NCBI GenBank assembly: GCA_014549065.1
Contig: JACDOX010000004.1
Span: 14,975,662-15,039,661, forward strand
DNA from: Cardinalis cardinalis
Taxonomy: Eukaryota > Chordata > Aves > Passeriformes > Cardinalidae
DNA: 64,000 bases
Reading direction: 5' to 3'
A program made the translations under genes and the position numbers. The notes under the pieces were generated by a model. It saw only the letters and a program-made list of their open reading frames with translations. It searched no databases and was not told the origin of the DNA. Below are positions 24,736 to 37,141 of the stretch, one piece after another. Every line of letters starts with the position of its first letter. The first letter of the stretch is position 1.

Positions 24736-27700
24736 GTATGTATTCAACCTAACCAAAAATAAAAATAAAATTAAAGAATAAGAAGTGTGTCAAAGACCTA
24801 TAAACATTTGCAGACTGTCTTTTCTCAGACCAAGGAACATACCGGCAACATAGTCCAAAAAACTATTTAAAGACTGCAGTTTATAGCAGAGTTCAGCTGC
24901 AGTCTTCTGTTGTGTGCTGAACTTGTTTTCTTCTCAGATGAATGTGTGCTTTTTAAANGTTACCTGGTGCTACAGACTGGCATATTTGGTTCTGGGGCAG
25001 TGTGAGCAAACCAACAATTCTGAACTTTCCTTCACCTATAGCCCTTCCTGCCCTCTGCTTCTTGCAAGGAGTTGGTGAGTTCAGAAAGCTGCCCCTGTTA
25101 ATAACCTTTTTTTTCCCCAGCTCGGCTTTCTTTTTTTTTCTTTCATTATTTTAGCTCCTTGAACTGAGAGCAAATGCAAGATCTGCTTAGGCCACAGTTG
25201 CAGAGCACCTGGATTTTGGTCTGTTCTGTACAACTCTGCCATCAGCTTGCTCTAAATAAAGTAAAGGTAATTGTTTCCTGGGTAATTGGCTCAGAATTTT
25301 GTAGGTAAAAAGTGCTCTGCAAAATGCAGATGTTATGGGANTAATCCCATTTACTTCAGTATCTGCTAAGGGAAGTCTATATTTGCACATTCATGCCATA
25401 GTAGGAAATAAATGCTGTGCTTGAAACATTCACTGAGGGAAATTATGTGTGTTCAGCTAATGTATTTTTTAGACCATAAAACTTTAATCACTACCCAGCA
25501 AGTTTAGAGATCCTTACAAAGTAAATCTGGAAGCCTGCAATAAAATGATAGCTGGTTTTTAGAGCTCTGGTTTAGAGTCCTCTTAAACAAGTTCAGCCTC
25601 CTTAGTTTGCTTGCTTTAAGGCATATTCTTATCTAAATAACACCAATAAATACAGAAATTATTGAGAATTTGGAGAACAAAAGTTAGATTTTAAAATGAG
25701 TCTTAAGATACTTAAGTGCTGTGCATTCATGTTACTGAATGACTTCATCTTCATCATGGAGACACATACTACCTTGAGAGCTTAAATCACCATGTTTTTT
25801 AGATGACCTGTACTTAAAAATTAATAAAACCCCTATTATTAATTATTATATGAATTATTGTTTTGGGCTACAGACAAGCTTAGGCTTACAACTTCAGTCT
25901 TAAGTGGTAACTTAACCAATTATCTGTCTTCTGTTATTAGTTTTTATACAACAAGGATTATATGTGGAAGGCTAATTACTTAGATTTAGTGTTGATTTGT
26001 AAGCAGCTTGGACCAGCTGTAATTGCTGTTGCAAAGTGTTGGTTGCCTGGGACCCTGGGAGTTGGAACTGGAAGAATCCATCCACAGTGCTGCTGTTTTG
26101 GCTGCCCTGCATGCTGAGGTAGCAGTGTGGCCACTCTTAATGCAGAGATCAGTCTCTCCTTGCTTTTCTCTTTATGAATATCCTTGTTTCATAGTGCAGC
26201 TTCATAAACCAGTGAGGGTCCATTGACAAGCATGTTTGCCTACTTTAGCAACATGAATGAATTTAAAACTCACTTCCACTCACTTCTCTGTTAGAGTTTG
26301 CCATTATATCTGTGTTATATGTAAAGTCTTGGACGTCCTCTTTGACTTCATTCTGTAAACTCTTTACCATTTGTCTCCTGTAAAGAATTTTTAGAAGACT
26401 GAAAAATTCCCAGGTGTGGAGCTATTTAAAAGTATAATGAAGAATCCAGGATATTCTTTCAACTGTAAGGAGATAATTTTAATTCATGCTATAACAAAGG
26501 AAAATATGCAGAAGAATGAAGATGTGTATAAGATCACAAAGCTTTATAATATCTTTATCATAATAGTTCATTTATTGCATGACGTTCTCATGGGAGGAAG
26601 ATTATGTTGGTTTTGTGCATTTCTTAATATGCTTGCCTCCTTATAAATCATAACTTCTTGTCATTTGCAGCCTTTTCCAAACCTGGGAATGTCTCTAATA
26701 GTTTTGCATAGCTTCATGTTACTTTTTAACNTTAATAACTGACAAAGTTAAAACATTTATTTGCATTTTAATGTTGAAGTATTCTCTGTAATTGTAAGTG
26801 GAATGTATTAGATGTATCTCTAAATGAAAATTTTGATTTTTATTTTTTTAGGAGGGGGAAACAGCAAAATCAGCTGTTGCTCAGTTGTTTTCTGCTTCTG
26901 AGGGTACCTGATCAAGTGCTTTTTTTTAACAGTAAAGTTCCTGAGTGCCCAGAAGTGCCCCAGTCTGAGCAATTTATCTCCTGCTTAAGACCCNTAGTTC
27001 TTTTGTTTCATAAGATTTTGTTTCATCCCCTAGAAGGAACAAATCTTGCAAATGCTGATGGCAATCTGGAAAACACTATGANAGTCCTCATAGTGAGACT
27101 TTCCACAAAATACAGCTATGACAGTTTCCTGGCAAAACATCACAGGGGGATGTGTGCTTTTTATATGTATGGCAAGAGCTCCCGCTGAAGAAAAAACTGT
27201 AGGTGTAGCCTCATCTTCAGTCTCTGTTCAATTGACACTGTACCTTTCAGAGCCAGTGAACCAGTGCAAGGATCCAAGCCAGGATAAGGTTCAGGTACTA
27301 CAGCAAAAGGCTATCAAGGGTAACAAGATGGGAGCATTAATTACTTTTTACCTTTCTCTGCATATGAAGTAGCTCCCTCCTCCCTCACTGAGAGACTCGG
27401 CTTCCTTGAATTATCTCATTGTGCACAAGGTAAATCTCTGGTATGCACACAGGAAGCTGCTGTAGTGCTGCTGACGTGCTGTAACTTGGATTTCTGTGTC
27501 ATATCCCTTCACTGGGGTAGNGTGATGCATAGACTGCAGCAGCCATAGGGGCAACTGTACGTCTCACGTGTTGGCAGTAGAATTTTCTTACCTGCAGGTT
27601 TTTTCTTCCACTCCTGTGGAAGCTGTATTAATATGCAAAAAGAAGGGAGTTGGGAATAAGAGAGAAGGTGAACCTGACTCATGGTGGGAGCACTGTACTG

Positions 27701-28573
27701 GAAGTGAAGATGAGGTTTTAGGTTTAAAAAAAAAAACAAGTTAGGGATCCAGGATTTCTGATTCCTGAATGCTGTATCAGCTCAGTGTCATTGCTTCAGC
27801 CCNGGCAGCTGTGCTTTGCCACAGAGAAGAGCTGGCTTCTGCCTGGGAAGTTGCTGCCTGGCTGGACTTTCCACCAGGAAAACTGTTGGGCTCTGGATCC
27901 GGGGCTGATAGTGATTGCTGCTTCATAGCATTTGGGAAGGACCTGAATTCCTAGTGCATCTTCATTTAATGCTTCTTAAAGCCAGAGACTGTTGGGTGTT
28001 TAAATTGTTTTTAATCCAAGTCTGAAGTGCCCAGTTCCCTCTCAGCACTGCAGTGAGTCTGTTCAGACAACACAGGATTTGGAGCCTACTGCAAGCTGAA
28101 CTGGGCTCGGCTTAGCTTAATCTCATAGCTGAGGTTTCTTTAATCTAATGCTTGGAATTAAAATGTATTTTTCCTTTGTGCACAATGTTTTCCACATCAT
28201 TTTGTATGAGCTTCTGCATAATTAACATCTAGCAATCTAAGAAGGGACAAACCAGGATGCATCTAGTCATGGGCACCAGAGCACATTCATTCTTCAGATT
28301 GTCTGCATACCAAGAATTCTGCATTTCCTCAGGAAGGGATTTCTTAATCCTCAGTTTTAAGCTATTTAAGANCTACTTTCTGTTGCAAACATAATGCTAG
28401 TCTCTAGGGCTATATAGAAGTCTTATAAGTTCATAAATGTTGGAGTTGTATATGTCACTAGTGTGTTTAGTTACCTTGTAGATGTCTGGCCTTANACTGA
28501 TTTAAATAAAAATGTTGAGTCATAGTGGAAAACGAAAATATTACTCATGTGANGTCTGTTCGCTCACTCCCAG
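24736..28573 (+). other. IRAK1BP1: IRAK1BP1 intron 2
   Basis: 3.8-kb phase-0 intron, AT-rich. No repeat family or additional exon recognised. The open frames inside are short and unremarkable. Confidence 0.8.
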
Positions 28574-28704
28574 GTCTGTATCATATTCAGTGATTTTGGA
28601 AAAATGCAGAATGTTTGCAATCTACTCATTGAAAAGTTAGGAACCTCTGTTACCATCAATCCACCTCATTTCTACCATACACCAGAAGCCATAGATGCAC
28701 TTCG
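28574..28704 (+). CDS. IRAK1BP1: IRAK1BP1 exon 3
   Basis: 131-bp exon between acceptor ctcccag| and donor CG|GTAAGT. It enters in phase 0 and leaves in phase 2. It encodes the core of the SIMPL domain, 'VCIIFSDFGKMQNVCNLLIE' then 'KLGTSVTINPPHFYHTPEAI', closely matching human IRAK1BP1 ('CITFTEFGKMQNICNFLVEKL...PQFYHTPGSVENL'). Confidence 0.94.
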
Positions 28705-29706
28705 GTAAGTTCTCTCACGTGCCAGAAGTCTTACAGCCTCAGTTAATGTGAATACATAATTTATGCTGTTTGCAATGGGAGCAAGTAGTTTCCTTCTCAC
28801 CTATGAATATTTATATTACAGATTTCAGTATCTGATACAACTTATAAGTTAATGTTGTTCAGCCTAGAAGACGGAATTTGTTCTTGTCCCTGTGCAAAAG
28901 CAGAATGTAATANAAGTTATTTTCCCGCTGATTTCCACTGGAGTATAATCTGCTGTGAATCTTAGGTCAACAGAATTTGTCTTTGATTACATGATCATAT
29001 GTAGATTTCATTTCTATTCATTCATGAGGGTGCAAGTGTGTTACCAGGTGTTGATAATTTCAAGTACCTTTGCCAGTTCCCATTACTATTAGCTGGCATG
29101 ATCTGGAAAGAACCATGTGTGNCACTTCTCAGCATCAAAATATGCTGTCCTGAAGCTCACAATCTTGATCTGTTTTAAGCATTGACTATTGCTTAGTCTA
29201 GGCTTCTCTCACTAAGTGGGAGGGACAGAAGGAAGTTTAGTCTTGGTTGAGGTTTTGCCTCTTGGAAGAAAAGAACTGCCTGGTCCAAGCAGCAGGCTTA
29301 ATTAGCTGCTGTTAAAGGTTCCAGAGATGCCNAAACTGAATGTCAGAGGCTTCTACAGGAGATCAGGAAATATGGCCAGTGACGTTAAGCAGGTGCTAAT
29401 ATACCTTGAAGCTGAGCCANCGAAATGCCTGGAGCAAGGGTTGAACTCTTGCTCGATTTAGCATGGATGCCTGCAGCATGCAGGTGTTAGGAATGCTTGA
29501 TTTCATCAGAATTAGCAAGGATGCTGACATTTCCTCCACACACTGTCCCTCAATACCCAAGCTGTGGCTCAGAAGCTGGGGGAAGGTGATGTGCCTTAGC
29601 ATCTCTGCAGTTACGAAACCTGCGACGCTAAAAACAAAAAGNTTGGCAGGAGCGCTGTACATCAGTTGAACCTGCTTGTTATTGTGCTGCTGCTTCCACC
29701 TCTCAG
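28705..29706 (+). other. IRAK1BP1: IRAK1BP1 intron 3
   Basis: 1.0-kb phase-2 intron with several Ns. The pyrimidine-rich acceptor 'ttccacctctcag' is at its end. The minus-strand open frame at 29,396-29,713 has no family resemblance. Confidence 0.8.
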
Positions 29707-29977
29707 CCGCCAAGTGTGTGTCACTGCCGTGGGAAACACGCGCCGGAAGGCCCAGGAAGTCTGTCAGCTGTTTGGCCAGGCCTTGGGAAAGCCTTTATTG
29801 ATAAAAGAAGAGGAAACAAAAGAATGGGGAGGCCACATAGACAGTCACCTGTCACTCTCTGCTGATTCACAGACTCTGCAAGAAAGAATCCAGAATGCTA
29901 CTGCTTATGCATCTTGTAGAGTGTTTGCTGTGTTTGAGATAAAGGGAAAAGAAAACAGAAGAAGCAAATTGCCCTAG
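29707..29977 (+). CDS. IRAK1BP1: IRAK1BP1 exon 4 (terminal coding exon)
   Basis: Begins after tctcag| and completes the split Arg codon. It encodes 'RQVCVTAVGNTRRKAQEVCQ' and the nearly invariant 'GKPLLIKEEETKEW', followed by a Ser-rich linker, a last SIMPL strand 'ASCRVFAVFEIKGK' and a basic end (ENRRSKLP) before TAG at 29,975-29,977. The basic tail parallels the lysine-rich human end (KEKRKKHL). The whole frame is free of stops and every splice phase agrees, so the gene appears intact. Confidence 0.95.
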
Positions 29978-30025
29978 AAATCTTCAAATCCTGCACATCT
30001 TAATAAAATTTTTATGCTTTCTTGT
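29978..30025 (+). terminator. IRAK1BP1: IRAK1BP1 3' UTR and poly(A) signal
   Basis: A very short 3' UTR. AATAAA is at 30,002-30,007, 25 nt after the stop, followed by a T/GT-rich stretch ('ttgtgatttttgatgtttttttac') that suits a downstream element. Confidence 0.7.
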
Positions 30026-30335
30026 GATTTTTGATGTTTTTTTACTTCACTCTTGTGGTAAGTCTATCCCCGGAAATTAAGGTTACAGTTAATTCTTAAA
30101 GTACAGTTCACAACTGTTTTTTTTTTTCCTGGCCCCTGTAAAACGGCAAGATATTTGATGTGCCAAACATTTGGCACACCTGGCTGAAACTGTGCTATAT
30201 CTGAAACTGTGTCTACCTTTCCTCCCAAAACTGNAAGGAAATTAATCCCCATTGCTGAGTCGTGACAAACTGAACAGGCATTGTGTTCGCGTCTGACAAA
30301 AGTGAGTGTCCAACATAAAACCTGCTTAGGAATGT

Positions 30336-30341
30336 TTTATT
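30336..30341 (-). terminator. Poly(A) signal of the YccV-like gene
   Basis: AATAAA on the minus strand, about 107 nt after the TGA stop at 30,448-30,450. The DNA between this and the IRAK1BP1 poly(A) signal (about 330 bp) is the whole spacer between the two converging genes. Confidence 0.5.
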
Positions 30342-30447
30342 TCATCATAGGAAAAAAATATACATTTTATCCTGGTGTCTGTTTGCTCAGTTTTAAAAAA
30401 GACATCTGTTATCTGGATGTACATTACATGTACAGACACTGAAGTAC

Positions 30448-30543
30448 TCAGTCATGAGGGTAGAGTTTTTTCAACCATGGCTGCATAATGTATTTTGATC
30501 CATCATATCCACTGAAGTAGGTTTCCATATCAGGGTGATACAC
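30448..30543 (-). CDS. YccV/HspQ-like domain gene, last coding exon
   Basis: Acceptor atatttttttctcag| then 31 codons and TGA, phase 0. The encoded end, 'VYHPDMETYFSGYDGSKYIM' followed by QPWLKKLYPHD, closely resembles the end of the YccV-like domain of vertebrate FBXO21 ('ISHPDVGRYFSEFTGTHYIPNAELEIRYPED'). No FBXO21 introns, F-box or SirB1/transglutaminase-like segment were seen, so it is a separate, shorter gene. Family background: the bacterial homologue HspQ/YccV binds hemimethylated DNA and modulates Lon proteolysis; the role of the eukaryotic domain is unclear. The gene converges on IRAK1BP1. Confidence 0.75.
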   Translation of the reverse strand: MYHPDMETYFSGYDGSKYIMQPWLKKLYPHD

Positions 30544-32457
30544 CTGAGAAAAAAATATTTCAAGTTGAAGAAGCATTAGAATTGGCAATAAATATAAACT
30601 GATACTTAAATGAAGTATTGAAGTTACTACATTGTTTGAAAACTCCTGATGAGTTTTTAATGTACATAGAGGTACTTTCAATGGCATTTTCTGTGTTCCA
30701 TAACAGAATTTCTGTCATCAGAATAGCAGCTCTCTCCAAGTACTTTACAAATGTTGAACAGATCTCCTGAGATGTTACAAACTAGATTTATAGCAGCATC
30801 AGTGTTTTAAAGTCAGGACTGTTTCTTACTGAAGTACTTCCCACTTATGTTGCTCTAACTTGTGCACCTCTAACACTTGTTAGAGGTATTTGGTATTTCT
30901 TTTAGCTGGATCAGTTATCTAATCCAATGAGGCAGCAAGAAAAGTAAAGAAGCAGGGGAAATGGGGAGAAATGGTGAAGACCAACCCAGNTGATGACCTT
31001 AGGTCCAACACGAAGATGCAAACCCACCAAGGACAATCCAAGCCTTGTCTTGATGCAGGAAGCCCGCAGTGAGAGGCTCAGAACTGTCAGCTGGGAAAGG
31101 GTCATGATAAGTCTAAGCATTTTCTGATCTCTCAACTCTTCAAAAAATTACTGTGCCTATTATGCTGTGAAAAGGCTGAGTGAGGGCAATCCACAGGCCT
31201 TTTGAACTTGAGGGATGATTCACCATCTGTTAATAATCTCAGCTAGACAACTTTGAAATACCTGGTTTTGTGAGCTTGTTACCAATAGTTTCTCCAATAA
31301 TCTGCATGGAGAATTAACCTGCCACGTGGGTGAATAAAGCAATTTGATAGCTTAAAAGCTAATTCCACAAGGTAAATATTTAAGATGAAGTATCTGTTTC
31401 TCCTGATGGAATATAAAGGAAACTGAAGTTAGCCAGCTAACTGGCATAGTGGAAGGTGCATTTTTTTAGACTGTGGGCACAATCCAGTTTTAAATATTTA
31501 TGATACTCATCTGAAACAGCATAGTTTCTGCTCCTAAATTAGGCATGTTNGCATATTCTATATGACAATTGATGGCTAAACGGGAATGGACTGAACTAAG
31601 GCTTCTCCCAAATAAAAGAGGTGATTTTGTCACACTGTGGGTGAGAGGAGTCCTTTATGTGCAGCAGCACAGTTTTGAGAGAGAGCATGGAGAATCTTCA
31701 GGCTAGTCTGGCTTACACAATTCCTTTGGGAGGTTTTCCCAAAAGGGAGAGGAATGTGCCAATTTTAATCTGTTGTTTGACTAGAATGAGTGTCTCCTGT
31801 TAGGTGGTTGGGTTCATCTACTTGTTGTTTTTTTAAATACAGACCCTGCCACTGTCCACAGAGAAGGCATCCACAACAGCATAGGGTTCCCTTGCAAAAA
31901 GCCACCTGTATGTGGCCTGCATGCCTGAAGGTTGTTTACTGGCTCAGAGTCTCAGATTAGTCTAAAAATCAGGGGTGCCAAAACCAGATGTGCCTTGCAT
32001 AAGCCAGGAATCAAAAGCTACTTCAACCCTGATACACANAACAGAATTTTTGGCTCCCGAAGAATTTTGCAGTTAAGAAAGAAGACATTCTTCAGCCTGG
32101 GCAGCAGCTGAGCAGGAGCTGTTTGAAATGGAGGTTTTTCAGCGTAGAATTGAGAAACTAACATACTTTACTAGATCCCNAGAAATCACAACAGACTACA
32201 TATAATGGAAATCAAGTTGCTAAAACACTTACAAACCTCAGCACTTGGATACTTTAAAGTGGGTACTACCTGAGTTTGATCATTTTTCAGCTTCAAAAAC
32301 CCATGCTTGAAAGTTCAGCAGTAATTTGTTAATCTGCTTTCTCTATTAGTTTTCATTAACTTTGCATCCTAGCTGGTATCTATTAAGCCAAAGGTCAGCC
32401 AACTTTTTAACATACAGGATAACAATCAAGTTGCAACTGAATAAAAATAAATACTAC
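30544..32457 (-). other. Intron of the YccV-like gene
   Basis: 1.9 kb, phase 0, donor GAG|GTAGTA and acceptor ttctcag|. No repeat family recognised. Confidence 0.6.
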
Positions 32458-32568
32458 CTCTAATCCCATATTAACTGTTATCTCTTCCTCAGAAACATAA
32501 GCTGTAGATTTGCCAAATCCATTTGCTTTGTTAATTAGAATTCAATAGTGAGGAATATCTTTTAGATC
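32458..32568 (-). CDS. YccV-like gene, internal exon carrying an in-frame TGA
   Basis: 111 bp (37 codons), phase 0 on both sides, between acceptor tttttacag| and donor TTAGAG|GTAGTA. It encodes DLKDIPHY, then TGA at 32,542-32,544, then 'ILINKANGFGKSTAYVSEEE' and ITVNMGLE. This fits the 'QPFYNVLVEDGSCRYAAQENLEY' part of the FBXO21 YccV-like domain both before and after the stop. The TGA sits where a single C-to-T change from CGA (a CpG) would create it. Either the allele is nonsense-mutated, the base is wrong, or the gene is decaying. All splice sites and the rest of the frame are intact, so loss would be recent. Confidence 0.65.
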
Positions 32569-34430
32569 CTGTAAAAANAGAAAGAAAATAAATAGCCTAA
32601 AAGAGAGGTGATGACAACAGATTACATATTATAATCAGTTAACTTTCAGTGGGCTTACAGAACCTAAATCCTCTTGAGATTCATGTGTGTATATATATAT
32701 ATGTATGTGTGTGTTTGTGTGTGTGTGTGTGTTTATATACACAGTCAGGTCATTCTTGATTTTACCAATGTCAGAATTAAATATAAAGCAATCAGAACTA
32801 CAACACACGAAATTCTTGGGATATCTGAAACATTTTTGAAGAGTCAAGAGTTTAATTAACCTTTTTTTTCCCACAGACCTTGCAAGAAACAAGATTTACA
32901 ATATCCTTGCTTTTTGTACATAGGCCCAATGGCAATCAGCTACCACCCTTTTTCCTTCACAAGTGACAACTAAACTCCAAGAGAGGAAGAGACAAGTTCA
33001 GAACACAATGCCACCTCCAATGACCATGGTCCCTGGAAAGAGCTAAGGCAACTTCTATGTGTATATATTCATGAATCTTCCAACAAAGAAGTGCCTATGA
33101 AAACAAATCCTGGGCCAGGGAATATGGGCCATGATATTTGCTGCTATCCATAAATACTGCTGCCACAATCTAAACACAAAAAAAAGTGATGGATGAATAC
33201 AGATGGAATTTATGAAGCAATCAGTATCCATCAATGAACAGGCAGTGGCCTGTGCTCGGTGATTTCGTAAAGATCTGGAAGTCAGAGGAAGGCAAGGAAA
33301 ATCTGGCTGATGTTTTGAGGGATTTACAAGGACCAAGCTCAATAATCTGCAGCCTAAAGGTCAGAAGGCATTTTGGATAGTGCTTATGACATGATAGGCA
33401 AAGGCAAGTAAACCTCAAAACCAGCAAAAGACGCTTAAACCCCCTGTCATCGCTCTTGAAATTAAAACAATAAAGATGAACACAAGGCTGGGACAGCAGA
33501 ACAATGTAAGGTACATGAAAAGAATCAATGTCTGCTAAGAAATTCTTGGGGGTTCAGCTGGTGATAACACTACTGAGGGGAGAAAAGAAAGCAAGGATGC
33601 AGCTGTTTTAGAAGACAAAGATGAGGGACAGTTGGATAAAACTATATCAGGGAAGGATCCAAAAGCACAAAATGGGACTGAATGTCAGTTCCCAGCTGAA
33701 CATGAATTTTCTGCTATAGGCAAAGATTTTCATGTTTTCCTCATTTTCAGTTCTCTGACTTAATAATTAATGTCTTCCTGCCACTTAAGCGGCATGTCAG
33801 TGGCATGCAGAGTATGCGGCACTGCATTACCAGTTTAGCACTGTCAACAAAGATTTAGCATCTGATTTTCAAATACAAGGACTTAAGCAAGAGAAATTCA
33901 AAGGCTTTAAGAATTCTAACAAAAATGTGTTTTTAAATAGATTTACACTCCAAGTAACCAGATCCTCAAAAACATTGCTTTTTCACTGAAACTGATTAAA
34001 CACAGAGGATTGCTTGCATTTCTTAAGTGCAGTGAAGATGCCACCAATTATGGATGGCATCAGATAAAGGACTTAACAGCTTCTCAAATTTAGTGACACG
34101 GCAGGAGAAATCCATTCAGACGTCATAGGTTGACACTGGTATTTCAAATACAACACTGTGCATAAAAAGTGAGTAGTTTTAATTTGAGATATGTCCACTA
34201 CAGCCCTGACCAGCGAAGCTTAGCCACTCAGTGGTGTAAAAGCCAAGCTATACTGGGACCANAGTGCAGAAGCACCAAAGGTATCACTCAGCTGCACAGG
34301 TGATGCAGAACTCTGGAGTATTTCCCACTAAGATGGCAGGAAGTTGGTCTGTAACAGTGTTTCTGAGGGTATTTTAACCTGAGTTACTCTGTGTATATAT
34401 TAATAAAGCAAGAGTTTAGTACATTCAGAC
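32569..34430 (-). other. Intron of the YccV-like gene
   Basis: 1.9 kb, phase 0. It contains a TA/TG microsatellite and otherwise no recognised repeat. The open frame at 33,055-33,342 is not supported as coding. Confidence 0.6.
32684..32742. repeat. TG/TA dinucleotide microsatellite
   Basis: Compound repeat: TG, then TATATATATATA, then TGTATGTGTGTGTTTGTGTG and more GT, ending TTTATATACAC. Confidence 0.9.
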
Positions 34431-34594
34431 CTCTTTCACTGGAGGATATCTGGGTTGTAGTTGTTCTTCTGGAGTGTTAGCTTTTACATCCCATCCAACA
34501 ATGACTCCTGAGTAGCCAAATCTTCTGTGAATTATTACCTGGCCCACACGGAACTTAATATATTCAGGCTTTGGACTGTGAACATGNGCTGATT
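34431..34594 (-). CDS. YccV-like gene, core YccV/HspQ domain exon
   Basis: 164 bp between acceptor aaattag| and donor AAAGAG|GTCTGA. It enters in phase 1 and leaves in phase 0. It encodes ES-X-HVHSPKPEYI and then the diagnostic domain start 'KFRVGQVIIHRRFGYSGVIV' followed by GWDVKANTPEEQL. The pattern K/F-x-VGQVI-x-H-R/K-R-F/Y-GY-x-GVI-x-GWD is the hallmark of the YccV-like (hemimethylated-DNA-binding/HspQ) family, shared by E. coli HspQ and vertebrate FBXO21 (there 'VGLIMKHKRYGYNCVIYGWD'). One N changes one residue. This exon is the strongest evidence for the gene. Confidence 0.85.
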
Positions 34595-35288
34595 CTAATT
34601 TAACAAAGAAAGAGACTTAGCAAGGATAAAAGTTTGATCAGTTATATTAAGCATTTTAACAGAAATTATTCTGACTTCTACCTGAAGAGAACTGATAGTT
34701 AGATTAATAGGGGAATTAAAGAAGAACAGGTGCTTGGTTTTTTTCCCCCAGAATATTAATTACTATATTTTACAAAGGAACATCCACTAAGAAACTTTTC
34801 TGTTTGTATGCATTTGATATTACATAGGGATCTTAACAGAGTTTTAGAAAGCAGTAACACNTGTGTGCATTGACAGTTACTTAAGCCTTACATACACTTT
34901 TTTACAGTGCTTATGTGTGGTAACTTATTGTGACATTATTTTTTGCCAGTTAAAGTCACAGAATTCTTCAATTCAGTCTGATTAGGGACTTTTTTCCAGG
35001 AACAAAGTGGTCAGCTATTTCTTTTTCCTTCCTTCAAAATACATACACTGATGTATTCAGTAAAATACATACAGGTAGTTACATCATATTGATACTATTA
35101 CACAACACAGGGAAGAGGCCTTGGATTTTATGTTTACTGTTTGTTTACTGAATATTATCAATCATGTTTAGAGAGATGAAAAAAGGAAAACAGTCTGCCA
35201 TTTACAAATTAAGTAAAGAAATCCACTACAGAAGCCTTATAGACAACATCATAAGTAAATTATGAAAGGATTGCAAAAACTTCAATAC
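34595..35288 (-). other. Intron of the YccV-like gene
   Basis: 0.7 kb, phase 1, AT-rich, nothing else recognised. Confidence 0.6.
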
Positions 35289-35359
35289 CTGCAAGATAAG
35301 AATGGNGTTTTGCTTCATTGGCACTGCTTTTAGCTTTGTTCTCTCCATAGTACCAATTC
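35289..35359 (-). CDS. YccV-like gene, exon upstream of the domain
   Basis: 71 bp between acceptor ttacattttag| and donor TTGCAG|GTATTG. It enters in phase 2 and leaves in phase 1, joining the next exon without a break. The translation is NWYYGENKAKSSANEAK-X-HSYLA, a charged linker before the YccV-like domain. The frame is chosen because it is the only one that matches the phase of the domain exon and stays open. Confidence 0.6.
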
Positions 35360-37141
35360 CTAAAATGTAAAATTAGTAACTCTACATACAAACAAGTTCT
35401 TTAGAAGCTGAGTTTTAATAATAATCAGAAGGTTAATTATCCTAAGTGAGATACTGCAAAGTCTTTGATACAAACTTCTCTACATTTGAAGCCTGCATGA
35501 GTTTTAAGGAATACACAAGAAAAAGGAATTTGTTCCAACAGGGAAAAAAGAGTGTTAATCTAATTTCTTTGAATATGTTACTCTACAGTTGCATTAGAAT
35601 TTTTAAATCAGAGGGAACCCACTAATTGTATAGAGGTGAGCAAACACTGCTCTGCATTCTTACAGTGTGATTCTTCAGTATCTTTTGTAAAGTCTTTTAA
35701 AATTGGTGTATACTGGTATGGACAAGGTGTCTGGCAATGAGTCCCTGCCTAAGGCTGCAGTAGGTNTAGCTTTTCCTTCTGCACTAGACTGAATTTCAGC
35801 TGAATGTAAAAGGTCAGCAGTAGGAGATGGACATGTTTAGAAAGGGGAAATGGCTAACATTTTTCATTGCTATAGTGATAAAGAGAAATTGTAAAAAAAC
35901 AATGAGAATATGGAACATTTCCTTCTGCTGGCAATGTAGCAGCAGCAGTCTATGAACAGAGGAGTTTGGGTAACATTCTGCATCCATACTAGCCAGCAAA
36001 CCATTAGTGCCAAAGAACTACAGGTTGTCCTAGTCTCCTTCCTCTTTGNTGGTGCCTTTCAGTCTTAGTCCCTTCACCCTGCCTGGAGGAAAGTGAGAGC
36101 AGGTTCCTGTGCAAACAATGATTTTTACAAAAGTTTGGTTTAGCTCAAATGTGTAGAAAGACTTCAGGCTGACAAGTACCTCTTAACAGAAAGAGGAATG
36201 GGCAAAGTTAAAACAGCAACTAATATAGAAGGTCTCAAATGACATTATGTTTAGGATAACCAATTCTTTATAAAATATTCAGAAGACACAGACAATATAC
36301 TATATGCAAACTATATACAAATAATCCAACTATATACAAATAATCAATGGATCATTTGATCTTTGCAGGCTTTATTTTAGATATGCATGGAGCTTTCCAG
36401 GAAGTTGAGAAGCAATTTATGGTGAACCTTAGAAGAGCACAGTTTTTGATTCAATTCATAGACCATTCCCCTAGGTTTTGCTGGAAGCAAAACTAAGTCA
36501 GGATCTTCNACAGTTCAGAGGACCTGACACCGTTGATTATTATACATGGATCAAAAATAAAGGACCTTTGAAGGTCCATACAAAGTAAAACCTTTGGAGT
36601 ATTTCTAGTGTACATGAATTAAATCTCACAAATGAGCCCATCAACAAACCAAAAGAAGTCCATGAAGTCTTCTTAAATTAAAATGGTGTGTATGTATGAA
36701 TGGATAGAATTTTACTTTTTTAGACCAATCATTGTTACATGACCAATATCAAAATTTCACTACTTATTAGCCCACAGATTTTCTGTCTGTGATTCCCAAT
36801 TCAGATTTTTTTGANCTACAATATAGAGCATAAGATATCCATCCACTGCTAAAGCATCTGATCCTACAAGCATGTAGCTGCTTACAGTCATTAATTTGGC
36901 TAATTGTTCTGCCTTCAGAATCAGACAAATTTTGATGATAACATGTACAGAATTACTGGCATGAGTTACGTTTAGTTTCACATGGAGTTCAGTTTTGATG
37001 TTTGTGTAGAAAGTTCCAGATCAGTCTGAAGAAGCAAATGAGAGATATTTCCTCTTTGTCTCTTACTTCCCCCACAGCACACCTTCCTGCTCAGAGCAGA
37101 CCATGGCTGAAATCTCCTAGGTGCAGACGGTAACACCCTAC
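35360..37141 (-). other. Intron of the YccV-like gene
   Basis: 1.8 kb. It includes a short tandem repeat of about 17 bp, 'aactatatacaaataatc', near 36,310-36,347. A minus-strand open frame at 36,760-36,981 is not supported by splice signals. Confidence 0.45.

Noticed and set aside
32542..32544. Reading the TGA as selenocysteine
   Set aside because: The position is not a Cys-type catalytic site in the YccV-like family and I see no SECIS-like element in the short 3' UTR. A nonsense change or base error is simpler.
30448..35359. The YccV exons as a retrocopy or fragment of FBXO21
   Set aside because: The exons are separated by genuine introns with consistent phase, and the residues differ widely from FBXO21. 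A processed copy would be intronless and closer in sequence.
36760..36981. Minus-strand open frame in the middle-gene intron
   Set aside because: No splice sites in phase with the neighbouring exons and no recognisable domain.
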